64,000 nt of DNA, taken from assembly GCF_022539315.1 (NCBI RefSeq), contig NC_066315.1, positions 93,420,490 to 93,484,489 of the forward strand. Reading direction: 5' to 3'. This DNA is from Serinus canaria (Eukaryota; Chordata; Aves; Passeriformes; Fringillidae). A program made the position numbers and the translations under genes. The notes below the pieces were generated by a model. It was not told the DNA's origin and ran no database searches. It saw only the letters and a list, made by a program, of their open reading frames with translations. This document shows, in pieces, positions 1-12,369 of the stretch (positions within the stretch are counted from its first letter, which is position 1; each line of letters begins with the position of its first letter).

Positions 1-59
1 TCTGAAACTTAATTACTACTCCAGCTTAGTATGAAGCCAGTGCTCAAATGGCTGAATTA

Positions 60-465
60 TACCATTTGGAAAGGACAATTGGTTATTACACTTATCAGAT
101 TGTTTGTGACAGGAATGGGTTAATTTTCCTAACCTTTTCTGTTCTTGTTCCACTCACAGGGTTGTCAAAAGGATGGATAAACGTGTTGCTATTTTCTGGT
201 TTTGTTTCAGTGTCTATCATGAGAGTGGACCAATTTCATACCATTTGCTGCTTTCATTACTGTCTCAGGGTTGTCACAAGAATTGATAAATTTCAGACTG
301 TTTTTCTTGTCCTCATTACAATCTTAAGGTTGTCATGAGAATGAATTGATTTTGTGCCATTTTCTGTTCTCATTACAGTCTTTGTCATGAGAATGGCTTC
401 ATTTGGGGCCATTTTTGTTCCTGTTACTTACAATCTTTTGTCACAAGAACAGGGATTATTTGATG
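60..465. repeat. Degenerate ~51-59 bp tandem array
   Basis: About seven imperfect units share a core resembling TTGTCATGAGAATGG, followed by a T-rich part and TTCTGTTCTCATTACAGTC. The core recurs near 105, 164, 215, 273, 332, 384 and 440, so spacing is 51-59 bp. Units differ at many positions, so the array is old. It may continue to the left of the window. An open frame across part of it (48-338) is a by-product of the repeat and not a gene. Confidence 0.75.
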
Positions 466-508
466 AAAATGAGAAGACAGCATCTCAGACACTGAAATTC
501 AGGGATAA

Positions 509-575
509 CTTGTTCTTGTGACAGAGATCATAACGAGGACAGAAAGCAGTACGGAATGTATCCATTCTCAGGATG
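509..575. repeat. Inverted unit of the left-edge tandem array
   Basis: The reverse complement of this stretch reads TGAGAATGGATACATTC ... TTCTGTCCTCGTTATGATC ... GTCACAAGAACAAG. This aligns over about 65 bp with the unit at 384-450. The array therefore ends in a head-to-head copy, with about 60 bp of unrelated sequence between the arms. Confidence 0.6.
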
Positions 576-2219
576 ATTTTAAAAGTTGTGATTTTACGAC
601 CCTGATTGTGCCAACTGGCTTTACCAGGAGATTTTACCATTTTCATTGTAGTAACCACTACTTCATTCAGACTGCTGGTAGATTTCTCCCTGCTTAGCAA
701 GGGAAGATAAATTTATACAGGGGCTGTGAAAAGTATTGCAGGTGAACAATTGGTTCATCTGGGTAGGCTTTGGTATCCACAGGAACACCTATTTCAGACT
801 CCAGCTGGGGGACTTCAGGAACTTTTCATGGGATTCAGGTAGGAATCACCACTAGGAAGGCAGTCATTGAGTACACTTGCATTTTGGAGGGTTAAACACA
901 CAGAAGAGAGGTGTGTTTGAGTGCCTGGATGATTTTGGGTTTGCCTGTGTTGCCTGCACAGCCAGCTTGATCTGAGAGCTCTGGGAGTCTGAGTTCAAAT
1001 GAAGGTAAATGAGTGACTGCAAAGGAGCACCTACAACTCAGCTAAGAATGAGTTACTGCAAATGAAAGGGCAGAAGTGAGAGATCAAGGCATGTACAACA
1101 TCCAGGGCCCAGAAAGCCTAGAAGTAATTATTGCGTTCTCAAAGGTGATCAAAGAGAAGCAGCAGGAAATGTTAAATAAAGCAGAAACTGATACAGCACG
1201 TGAGAAAGGAGTGGGAATGAGAAAGGCATCGCAGTAAGACAGAAGCTATGGACAGGCAAAGTGAGAAAGTAGCTGCAGAGGAGGGGACAAGGAGCTCCAG
1301 CAGAAGAAAGGATACTAAGGCATAGCCAAATAGTCAAATGCTCAAATTTGCTTGGTGCAAGGCAGGGAACTAAAAGGAAGGACAGGAGAAGGAGAAAACT
1401 GAAGAAGAAAAGCACTTCCCTCCATGACAGGGTGGACAAGGGAGCTCTAAAGAAGGCACCCGTGTTTACCAGCCACGTTTTTGGTAATGTTAAGCAAGTG
1501 GCAACTTAGTGCTTTGAAAAACCTTGCATTAACTGCTTTTGAGCTTGCCAGCTTTTATTTTGCAGACTGTGGAAGTTTCTATCTTTCCATTTCCCACATT
1601 TTCTCTCGAGGCCAGGGCTCTGCAGTCCAGCAGCAGACACTACAACTTTATTCCTGGTTTTAGACTCCTGGTTCCATCAGAAATTGAATAGAGGATATAT
1701 GTATGGTATTCCCTTTGGCACCCCTCATGAGATAGATCCAAAGAAAAAGAAAGGTCACTTGGGAGCCATTGCCATAAAGGGGATTCAAGCTGTGAACCAA
1801 AGCAAAAGGAGATCATGATAACTGGAATGCCCCACTGAAACTGCTTGGATAATCATTCTGCAGTGCTGTTTGAGAAATAATCAGAAAACCCATCTGAAAA
1901 TAAGTGTACCTGAGCAGTGAAAGACATCCCCAGTAAAAGGAGAGTGAGGGGGATGGACATTTCTCACAGTCTAAGTAAAATAAGGCAGGAATGCTGCAAT
2001 AAATAGACCTGACAGATGACACCTGGTATTTCCTGGGCCAATTTCTATGAACCTTTTTTTTGATCTTTTGCATTCTGATTTGTCCATCAGAGCCTGTGAT
2101 CCTTTGCTTCATCTGTCCCATACCTCCCCCCCTGCCCCCGCTTTTATGTATTATTATATGTACCTAATCTCACTGCTCTGTCTACCATCTGCCATTGTTT
2201 GAAGTATATGGGAATATAA

Positions 2220-2930
2220 GTTTAATCATAAAAATGGTGGCCCTGGCTGTGTGTGCTACACGAATGTTCAACTTTCAGAAGATGAAGTGACCTCCAAATG
2301 GCTTACTGCTTTTCATTAATTTCTCTGTATAATTGAACATTTTTCGGCATCTCATTTAACAAACTGTTAAGCTCCTTATTGCACAGAAGGGCCATGTGAT
2401 GCGCAGGGATTCTGAAATGCTTCCCCTCATTCACAGTTCTCCTACTAATATCCTGGGCATTATTAGTAGTTCACAAAGCCAGCACATTTTCTTTTTGATA
2501 AGTGTCCCTGTTCTGCCCTCCTTTGTCCACCTCCAAATGCCTCCTAGTACTTATAAAGAATAAAGCCGTGCTGCCTAACTAGCCTGGTGCATTGCATTGC
2601 TACCCCTACTCACTCGGTTGCCTGTAAGGGGATGTACTTATATCATGAAAGATAAATCCCAGCTAGAAATACAGGTCCCTGACAACCTAATCACTGAAAC
2701 CCTGTCAAGTAACCCCTAATTTTAAAGCAAGTGGTTAATTCCTAGCAAATTGATTTATGCACTGTTTGAGGTTTGGTGAGTTGTGTTGTTCATCTGTTAT
2801 TACCACGAACTCATTTAGACCACTGACACAACACAGTGCATCTCCCAAGAAAATTTCCTTTGTCAGCACATCTAGAATTTGCTAATTAAATCAACGATGG
2901 CATTATTCACTTTCTGAAAAAAACAACTTC
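2220..2930. promoter_or_regulatory. Candidate conserved non-coding element
   Basis: The block is free of recognisable repeats and has many homeodomain-type cores (CATTAATTT, CTAATTTT, GGTTAATTCC, GCTAATTAAATC), scattered CpGs and a TATTAGTAG hairpin. The call rests only on composition and on the position downstream of a developmental regulator. Conservation is not shown. Confidence 0.2.
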
Positions 2931-2953
2931 TCTCTCCTTTCCCCCTTAATAAA

Positions 2954-2990
2954 CATGTGTGTGCATAAACACGCACACACACACGCATGT
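2954..2990. repeat. (CA)n / (GT)n microsatellite, interrupted
   Basis: A short GTGTGTGC run is followed by a CGCACACACACACGC run. It is an ordinary interrupted dinucleotide repeat. Confidence 0.8.
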
Positions 2991-5900
2991 TTTTTGTAAT
3001 GTGCTCAGTTCAAAACTTTGAATTATTTTTATAAACTGTTTTAGTCAGCTCTAAAACAGACTTAGATCAGATAATCTGGTCACCGCGGTAGATATGAACT
3101 GTCTATATGCATGTGAATGGGGCAACAGAGGGAGCTGTGTGATGCTCATAGGTAATCACAAGTCTCACTTTTTCAGAGAACACCCCAAAGTGTGAATTTC
3201 GAAAAACTTGTAGGGCTGGCCAGCAAGTTCTTTTCCCATCTGTGTTATTGCAGCTGAAGTGAATTCAAAACACCAGAAAAGACAGGTCACCCCCCAAGCT
3301 TTGTAATTATGGGTCCTGAATTCCGCTGCAACTCTTTTTATTGTTTAGGGTGCAAACAATAGAAGAACATAGAAATTAACCTTTTTTGAGCAGCCAGTAA
3401 TTTTTTTCAAAAACTTCTTACCTTGAGAAGTTAAAAATTCTGATTAAGTAACCAAAATAAAGCTATCTATGCTCAGACTCCTGCTTCCATCAGTGTTAGG
3501 TGCCATGGAAGGAAGCATTTTTCTGCACATAGAAATGTCCTGGCAAAGACCCTTGCTTGTGCTTGGGATACGGTTTGCCTTGCAGAACCACCTGAATTTG
3601 GTAGTGCCTTCTCCTGGGGCAGAGTATGACTTCTACCCCCATGATGAATCCCATGTTTCCTCAACTGCTCTACAGACCACTTGCTTATTACAGCTAGGAT
3701 GTGTGCAATGCAGCTGAGGAGAAAGGTATTTGTGACACTCTATCTCCAGCTCAGAAAGGTGTTCTTGATTCTTGTCACTTCCCCTCTGTGGTAGGTGCCT
3801 TACCCCAGTTGCCAGACCAGGACATGTCTGTTATTACAAGGACATAAAAAAGAGGATGACAAGGAAATGGGAAGCTATTTAAAAACCAAATGGCTCTATC
3901 ACTCTGGTCTGTACATGAACCAGAGTGTGGCAATTCACCAGTATGTGGCAACTCACTCAGCCTCTAATTGCAAGATAGCAACTGGCTTTTTATCCTTCTG
4001 AAGACTGAATTAAAACCAAATTTCCCTTTTCGGATAAGCTGACCCCTCAGCAGGCTCAGAAAAATAAAACCAAAAAGAAACACCACACACCATGTCATAA
4101 CCTTTCTTTTCAAAGACAGAGGTGTGCAGGGGTATGCAGGGGTGTGCTCTGCATACAGTTTTGCTCTATACCTACTGTCTTCTGGCTGGCAAAGACTTTC
4201 CAATATCACTATTTATGACTGACCCTTTTGTGTTACTACTGAGACATAAGTGGTGCATGGCACCACCCCTTCCAAGCAGGTCTTGAGGTAACACCTCCTT
4301 AATCAAACTCAAAGTATCCTCAGTTTTTTTCATTCCATTTAATTCTGTTTATTGAAGCCATTTAATACCCTTGTTTAGTCAAATACAGTCTTGATGTATG
4401 CTCTTGGCCCGCTGTGGAAAGGTTACAGCATTTCATGCTTTCATTCTTCATATCTGAAGCAGCCGTGCAGTTTTTCCACCAACTCATTGCTTGCTAATGA
4501 ACTTTTTTTTTTTTTAAAGCAGCCTGTCATTTTGTTTAATGTTGCAAAATAAGGCAGTCTTTAAGTGGGATCTGATTTTGCTAAGAGATGTCTAAACTTA
4601 AGTGAGATAATGGATGTAACAAAATACCACCAAATATGACAGCTTTGTTCTGCCAATGTAATTTGCTGATTCTGGAAACCAAACGCAGAACAGTCTGTGC
4701 CAGTCTTAGAAAAGAGGCTTGTTTGACAGATATAAACCTGCTTAAATATCAGCATACACTACATTAAATAGCAGACTTCTGCATTCATTTGTGGGTTTTA
4801 GTCACTTGTCATAACACAGGGTTTTTATTTTATTTTAAATGTCTCATTGCTCCTATCACTCTGGTGCCCAAACGCAGTTGGCTGCTTCCCCCTGCCCCCC
4901 ACACTTAAAGCTGGAAGGGGATGGTTCTTAACAGAGACACCAAACTTCCCTAATTACAATAAGGCTAAAAATCATACTTACCTCTTAATCCATTTCAGGG
5001 GAAAAAAAAGTTTCTGTCTGCTGTGTTGTGGAGAAACTTTTGGTTGGACTTGGTCACATTCTTTCTGCAGATAAAGAAAAAATGTATGTGTTCAGAAGGG
5101 AAGTCTAGGAACACAAACTGCTCAGCAACTGCTGTTTTTTCTTGTTTTTTCTTCAGCACATTTAGAGATGCTCCTAGAACCATGAAACAGAGGCATCAGT
5201 ATTTCCTGGTAGTAGGACTCTCAGAGGCCTTTAACAGTGCCTGCGTGTAGTTCAGATACAGAGTTGTAAAGTATGTGACCAAAAGTTATTGGATTTACCA
5301 AGCTTCTGCATTCGCTTGGATCTTTTTAAAACCCTCCAACACACACACATATATAGACATACCAGGCTATCCTCTGTTTACTTGCTATTGACACTTCCAC
5401 ATTTATCAGGCTTATTTCACCTTACCTTAGTCCTGTCCACAGACTGCTTCCACAGCCTCTTCCTGCTCTCTGCAGTTCTCCCATATTGCTTTTTTATGCT
5501 CTCCATTTTTCATATTTAAAGTTTTAAGATGTTTGGACCTTGGTTTTTAACAGCAATGTATTTCTTCACTTAAACATTGGTAAGGTCCTTGTGACTTTCC
5601 AGGTGCCGATTCTGACACTCTCAAGTAAAATGAACTGTAATTGTCACATATTACATGTTGCCAGTGTTTCCACAGTAAATTCTTCTCAGGAATGTGATGT
5701 TGGCAACCCTTTCTCCTACAAAGGAGGTGTTTTCAAAATGATCACCCATGTTTTAACTCTCCAGCACTCAGACCTGCCTTATGCTAGTTTGCTTTCAGAC
5801 ACTTTGGATCTAACATTAAATGATGATTTTTTTTAGAGTAACAAAAGTTAATGGTGCTATGACATTTCATCTCATTGAAGGATATGCATCAAAATATGCT

Positions 5901-8700
5901 GTGCTGACCCTACTGGAGAGAAAAGGATTTTTCCTTGAGACTTGAATTTCACTTTAATTCTGTTCTTTCTTACATGGATTAAGCTTAGGGAAATCATAGG
6001 TTTTTAATTTATTTGAATCAACCAACTTACAAGCCTCTTTTTTTGACAGCAAATTATTAATTATTTTTAGGCTAAATGAGTGATTTGTGGGAGGAAACAA
6101 TGCAATAACTAAAATGAAAGACAAAAGTCAATCTACCCCACAATTTAGTTACATCCCTTAATCCAGAAAATATCTTTAATATTCTGGTATACAGCAGATA
6201 TTTCTGGTTGCATTACCAGTCTTATTTTGTAAGTATTTGATATTTTAGGTTTAAATGAATAAAGCAATTAAGCCAAGACCTCTTCAGAGAACCAAGTCAG
6301 TACCAGGTTTCTCTTTTCCTATCCCTCTAAGACTCATGTAAGATAGAGTTAGTGCCTTATTCATGCCTCTCCTTTCAGTCACATAGCAGAAGGAATCATG
6401 AGACTCTGCCTTGGCTGCTGAGGCCATGTAATTGTCCTTTGTCTCATTATGGAACTGAAAAATCCCAAAAGGCTGAATGCAGCACCATTTTTCTGGCCAT
6501 GGTGTAATCCCTGGAGACTCTGTTATTTTTCCCAAATGGGTAAGACATGTGAGGTTTACTAATTTTCTTCACAAACCTGACAATGTCAAACACCCTGAAA
6601 CCAGCCGAGCTCTGCCTGTGGAAAAGCACTGGGGACACGGCACAGTTTGGACAGGTACAGCACAGAGGAATGAGACCCTGGAGTAAATCACCTTGTTCTC
6701 CTAGGAAGGCATTGGTGAAACACAATGAAGGTCCCCCACCCTAACCCATGAGCATGCATTAGGCAGGATGGAGGGTGCTGGGTGGAGACAGAGAGTTGGC
6801 CTTTAAAGAATGGACCTTAAAATCTGTGAGGTTTTCACACCACAAGAACTAAGCTGTAGGAGCGAGTGAGACCAGAAAACAAAGTGCTTTAAGCACTGCA
6901 TCCTCTAACAAGAGCAGCTATTCAGATCTGATATTGATAGCATGCCTATGTTTATAGCCACTGCTCAATGACCCTAGATGGATCATTTTCTTTGATAAAG
7001 ACAAACCTTGTCATTTTACACATTTTAGCAAAATTGCGAATTGCTGACAATCTAGCAATGAGATTCCTTACTTAATTTTAAAGCAGTAAACCTCTCTCTC
7101 ATTGAGTTTATAAATTCCCTGTGCCTCAAAGACTTTGGGTAGAGCATCTTTATTAGTATTTAAGTCAGAGGCATGAGCAAAGAATATTTCTGTGAAATGT
7201 CAGCTCCTTCTGAAAAGACTTCCTGGAAGTTCTGACACTTATCATTTTAGGAATGGCCAAGGTGGGGAAGAAAATTCTCACTTGACACAGTGAAGAACAT
7301 GTCTGAAGGTCAATTTATTTTTGCCCTGGTAGGAGCCTGTAGGAGCCATGCAGATTCAGTGGTGCTGGCATATTTTCCTCAAGATGGATGGACTGACAAA
7401 TCCTGGAAAGTTTAGGTTCATATTTAATTTGAGCAGTGATAATGAAAGACACAATCTTGTGTTTAACCCTTCATGCCTTCAGCACCCACAAACCACATAC
7501 TTGTGAGTAATAAAGTTGACTCCACCTGTAAAACTCCAAGGTATAGTTCCCACTGAGGCAGATGAATCTGGCAGAAGGAGAGATGGGGGGAAGCTTCACA
7601 TTATTTTTCCACTGGACACTACTCTTAACTATTAAAACAGCAAACTCTAAGCATTAGGTAACATCTGCTGATTAGTGACTCAAAAGCAAGTTCCACAGAC
7701 AGATATAAAGGTGATTAGTGAGATCTTTGTCTTTATTTTCCAAAGGGTCCCAGAAGCCTAGCAACATTGCTGGTCTCTGACACACATGGAAATTTGCTAC
7801 TCAGAATCCTATGGGAAAGAAAATGCACTTTATTACTAAAACTATTCAGAATAATCCATCTTTTTTGAAGGCCAAAACTGAGAGAAGCTATTTAAAGTGA
7901 ATTTAATGTGACTTCCACTGCAGAAGATGGGAAGCCAAAAGGAGAAGTTTAAAAAAAAAAAATCAATGCATGCCAAGAGTCAGAGAACCACCCACTCATC
8001 CAGGCAAGCCAGAGAAGAGTGCAGGAGACACAGCTGCCAGATAAAATACATTACAAACCAAATGAGATCCAAAATATTGATGATCCCAACCATCAGCAGA
8101 AACAGGAGAACCAAGAGAATTTAACTACATCTGCAGAGTCTAAACTTGAATTAAAAATGAGGGCTGACTGCTCAGGTCAAACAAGCCTCATCACCAGGAA
8201 TCCAAGCAAAATAGAGGCTTTATTCCTGTATTTTTCTTCGCACCAAATTGTTCATACTATACAAAATACCCCATTGACTTCAGCAAGGCTACATGAATCA
8301 GTGTCCTATTCAAAATTATTTGAGGCACTAGATTTGAGTCTTAAGTGTTCTAGTTTCCTTTCAGTCTCTTAGAACACAAAACTGGAAAGAAGCTGGAGGA
8401 CACAGACAAGGCCATATAATGGGTGAAGGTAGATAGCAAGTGGAGAGCTCATGACCAGGCCAAAACCAAAGTCCTTTGCACACATTCCTGGGGGAAGGAC
8501 TGTCTCCTGGATTTCCTGTCACCTGTAGAACAGTTTCAGATGCACCACTGGACACACTCTAGGCAGAATGCCTCACTTCTTACCATCTGCAAAAGCAGAG
8601 ATTTCTGCTGACACGACGCTCCTGGTGATCCAGCAGAGCTCTGTTGCTGCCATACAAAGAGGAAAGCCCAGACCTGAAATTGCATCTTCTAGCTTTTGGC

Positions 8701-8994
8701 TGACCAACAGCCTTGGAAGGGGACTTTGATCCAGAACAGATGCAGAAAATTATAGTAGCTGCAGATCCACCAGACGGGGGTTTATCAAGGACAGCCATCA
8801 TCATAAAACCTGTTGGGGCTCCAGATCTCCTGGATATCATAGAGAAAACTGCCTGCACACTGACAAATAGGTCCAGACTGGACCTCATTAAGTTTTACAC
8901 AAGTCTATCCACACTCTCATCAAGGGTGCAGGTCTTTGGGACCTGCTTTGGAAAAGCATGTCTTGACCAAAACTCCCTTCAATTACACCAGTAA
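8701..8994 (+). other. Protein-like open frame of uncertain origin
   Basis: A plus-strand frame from after a stop at 8701-8703 to a stop at 8992-8994 encodes a segment containing FDPEQMQKIIVAADPPDGG and IIIKPVGAPDLLDIIEKT. It looks more like a globular protein than its neighbours, but it has no ATG near its start. A second frame just upstream (about 8598-8732) is also open. It might be a decayed retrocopy or a chance frame; I do not recognise a family. Confidence 0.2.
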
Positions 8995-9551
8995 GAGCAC
9001 TTTTATGTCTGAAGTCAGCTTCAAGCTAACTGGTATGAGGTAAAAAATGCATTGGTGCTGTAGGAGGGCTATTTGTTCATCCTTCAAGGCAGGTAGGCCA
9101 ACATTCTAGTACTTTGCTATATGAGGGTCTAAAACTTGGCTGAGGTAGTGAATGTTGTATCATTATCAGAGGGAGTTTGATTCATTAAGATTGAAGGATG
9201 GTACCAGTAAGGGTTCCTCTTGAAGCTGAGAGAAAAGATAACCTCTCCTCTCTTACTTAAAACACCATGTGTATTTAATTACTGTACAACACATGGCAAT
9301 ATAAACTATTAGTCTTCAAACCATGTTTTAGTCCTCACTTTTCTTCTCTGCAAACCCTCAAAGAGATGTTTGTGGCTGCAGACCCATTTGCAGGTACAAG
9401 GTTTTTGGTTGTTACTTTTTCAATTCAGCATTTCCAATCTGACTCCCAGAGATGATGGGAGTGCTCTCCTCACTCAACAAAGGAACTTCTAACTCCAGCA
9501 TCAGGAGGTAGAGAAGTGAGTTAACATCTGCGCTGAAGGCAGCTTGGGGAT

Positions 9552-10772
9552 TGTCATGGTTTGAGCCTGGCGCAGTGCCAGTGCCCCCACGAGATCACCT
9601 CCTTCCCTGGCACCCACTGTGAGATGTGATCAGAGACAGAGCAAAGCAGGCTCCAACTTAAGGTTAAAAGGGAAAAAACATTTATTAACCTACAACTACA
9701 AAGGAAGACACACAAAACACATAGAACACAAGATGAAAACCTTCCAAATTCTTCCTCCTCCCCCCACCAAATTTCCAACTCCATTACCACCCTTAGATAA
9801 CCAATTCTCAGTTCCTCGAGAAGAGAGGAGTCCCTCTTGCGCCACATTCCTTCCATGTCCAGTGCTCTCACCACTGCACATGGATCAGAGCTGCTTCTAG
9901 GGTTTTTCATTTTAAGGATACTTTGTCCAGTTCCAAAAAGAGCACAGTCCCTCTCCTTTCGGGACACCTGTCCCCCCCAAATTTCACCTCCTGGGGCCGA
10001 GGGGTCTCTTGAACAGAGATCATCTTCTTCTTCTCTCTTCTTTGAAGTGGAGGGCACCACCACCACCCTCCTCACCCATCGTCTCTGTTCACTCCTCCAC
10101 ATCACTGCACTCTCTTGGCTCTGAGCCATCGCCTCCCCCTAGAACGCAGTCTCTGTGGCACAGGAACACAAGGGGTTCTGCTGTGGCTATACAAGAAAAG
10201 TCCAGCCCAAAGCCACTCCATCATCTCCTCCCACTTAGAATTCTTCTCAACATCTAATCTCCTCAATCTCAGCATCTTCTCAATCTCATCAACTTCAGGA
10301 GGAATCAGCATTTGCAAGGTTCCCATCTCCCTCAGAGGGGTTAAAAGTCCCCGGCTCTCTGCCGGTTTACTTCAACTCCCACGCCTGGCTGCCCTGCTGG
10401 GCACCCCCCCCTTCTCCTTCACGCCGGGCTCCGGGGTGGGGGGGGGGGGGAATGGAGGATGGCTGCCCGAAGCCCTTGCAATGTTCTCCTACACCCTTGG
10501 GCCCAGGCCTGGCCTACCTCTCTCTCCGGCCGCATGGCTCCCCTCCCCCCCCTCCTGCCCAGCTCCGGCCGGGCAGGGAGGGTTGAGGGTCTGCTCACTC
10601 TCAAGCGGAACTCAAAGAGGAAATTCCCCTGGGAGATCACAGCTTTTAACCCCTGTGTTCTCAGAGGCGTATCCTGCCCTCAGTGGACAAACCAGGTGCC
10701 AATATTAAATCTGAACACCGATTGGCTTGCCCACACCATCACAAAAACTTCATTTCCTCTTAAACCACGACA
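9552..10772 (-). mobile_element. Solo endogenous retrovirus LTR
   Basis: The element is 1221 bp. Read on the minus strand it starts TGTCGTGGTTTAAGAGG at 10772 and ends ...CTCAAACCATGACA at 9552, giving the TG...CA ends and short inverted terminal repeats of LTRs. Its flanks are GGGAT at 9547-9551 and GGGAT at 10773-10777, a perfect 5-bp target-site duplication. A minus-strand AATAAA at 9686-9681, about 130 bp before the 3' edge, fits the R region and supports the orientation. The GC-rich part at 10340-10600 includes a 13-G run. No gag, pol or env sequence or partner LTR is present, so it is a recombined solo LTR. A 5-bp duplication suits ERVL-like or ERV1-like elements better than ERVK (usually 6 bp), but the family is not identified. 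Open frames of 191 and 197 codons inside it are non-coding. Confidence 0.9.
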
Positions 10773-12369
10773 GGGATTAAGGACGACAATATTTCACCCA
10801 TACTTGAAGAGTAAAACGAGGGCAATTGCAACACTTTGCTGCTGGGATTTGCGTACAGGTACTTCAATGGTTTGGCATAGATATTCAGAAAAATTATCAG
10901 AGTAAACTTTGGCCTTTGGTGCCTCTTATGCATCAACATGGTACAGTATTGTCTATGTTTTTTTTTCCTGGAAAACATTTACAGACATTGGAAAACGGTG
11001 GTTGGTAATGCTGGGCTCCCAAAAGGTTGTCAGACACCTTTCTTCTAGTCCTCTTAACCTAATTTTTGCGTTACACTTTGACCCTGACACAGAGCAGGAA
11101 TGTATGATCAAGGTTACTTTGCCATAGTGCAAACACTGTAGTTTGTCACAAACATAAAATAGGGTGACCCCTGAGATAGTAGGGCTGCAATTCTAAGACT
11201 CTCCTGTTTGTCCTAGTTAATGAAGAATAAAATGTATTAGTCTATAATAGAGAGAAATTTTGGTAACCTTCCTGCAGGAGGTGCCCAAAGTGAATGTCCT
11301 TTAGCAGTTCAGTAAAAAAGGCTTATAAACATGTTTGCTTTAAGCCTGTGTACACAATAGGGAAAACCATATAATAGAAGTGGATTATTCAGAAAAATGT
11401 TTTGCTGAAAACTTGATAAAAAGGTTTTGGTCCCATGGCAGAAAGCTTAGTTACAAAAGAAGAGGAAAAGAGACTGCTCACCACTTACAGCCCCTTATCT
11501 CACAGATGTTATCAAGGTTTCAGTTCAGCCTTACCAGCACTGAAAGCAGGAAGGAAGAACTTCACAGGCATGATTACTCCCTGCAACTTTCCCCCCTCGA
11601 GCCTGAAAGTGTGTCTCATTCAGGGGAATCCCAAACAGTTTAGTTCAACACTGGTAATAATTAGCAATATGGAAAACTTTCCATCTAGAAAGGAATTCCA
11701 GTTGGCAAGGACCTGCACCATGCAGCACACACACAGGTGTCCCTACAAAGAAGGCAGAATATTTCCCTCACCTACGCTCTGTTGCAGTCGTGCCTGGTTT
11801 TCCCAGGAAGCCCAGCACTTGGCTCCTCTGCAATCCTGACTCCAAACTCTGCCTGCCCTGGCCCTTGCAGCCTGCTTTGAATGGGTGATGAGCCCTTCCT
11901 ATAGCTGGCTGCAATCTTCATTGAATAAATGAGGCAGATACCCTTTTTAATGAATGAAACACACTCCCTTTTATTATAGTGGCTCAGACAAAAAAAAAAA
12001 AAATAGGGGTGGAGAGAGTTCTAATAATTCAGGTATGATTAAAAAGAGGATATTTACTGGCTTGTAGGCCTTGGGGAGAAAAAAACAACACGGCAGCATG
12101 GTTTCTATATACATCCCTGGGGAAAAGTTCAAGAAATAAGAAAATGCATATAACCATTGTTCGTGTGCATTATGCAAGCTTTAAAAAAAATAGATAGGGC
12201 TGAGTTTCAGAGTATCAGGAAAAGTATTTGGGCTGCATTTAAGTGAGAAGGATTAGCTTGCATGATGTTGATTTATAAATGGCAACAACCAATCCCTTAT
12301 ATTCTCTCCTGCAGCCATCTCTCCTGCACAGTAATTCCCAATGTTCCCTTTTGAAAGCCCTTGATACTC

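Larger units (their letters stand above)
576..9551. other. Intergenic sequence, no gene recognised
   Basis: This is AT-rich non-coding DNA. Contents noted: a CA/GT microsatellite at 2954-2990; a perfect 9-bp-arm hairpin at 2442-2469; a TAAT-rich block at about 2220-2930 that may be a conserved non-coding element; T- and A-runs (for example 4503-4515 and 7951-7961); and an odd protein-like frame at 8701-8994. No CR1, LTR or RNA gene was recognised. The open frames here are short, mutually overlapping and without recognisable domains. Confidence 0.7.

Noticed and set aside
48..338. 96-codon frame at the left edge
   Set aside because: It follows the tandem repeat units; unit lengths are not consistent multiples of three and no domain is visible.
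9554..10708. 191- and 197-codon open frames on opposite strands
   Set aside because: Both lie inside the solo LTR, overlap each other and show no retroviral gene content.
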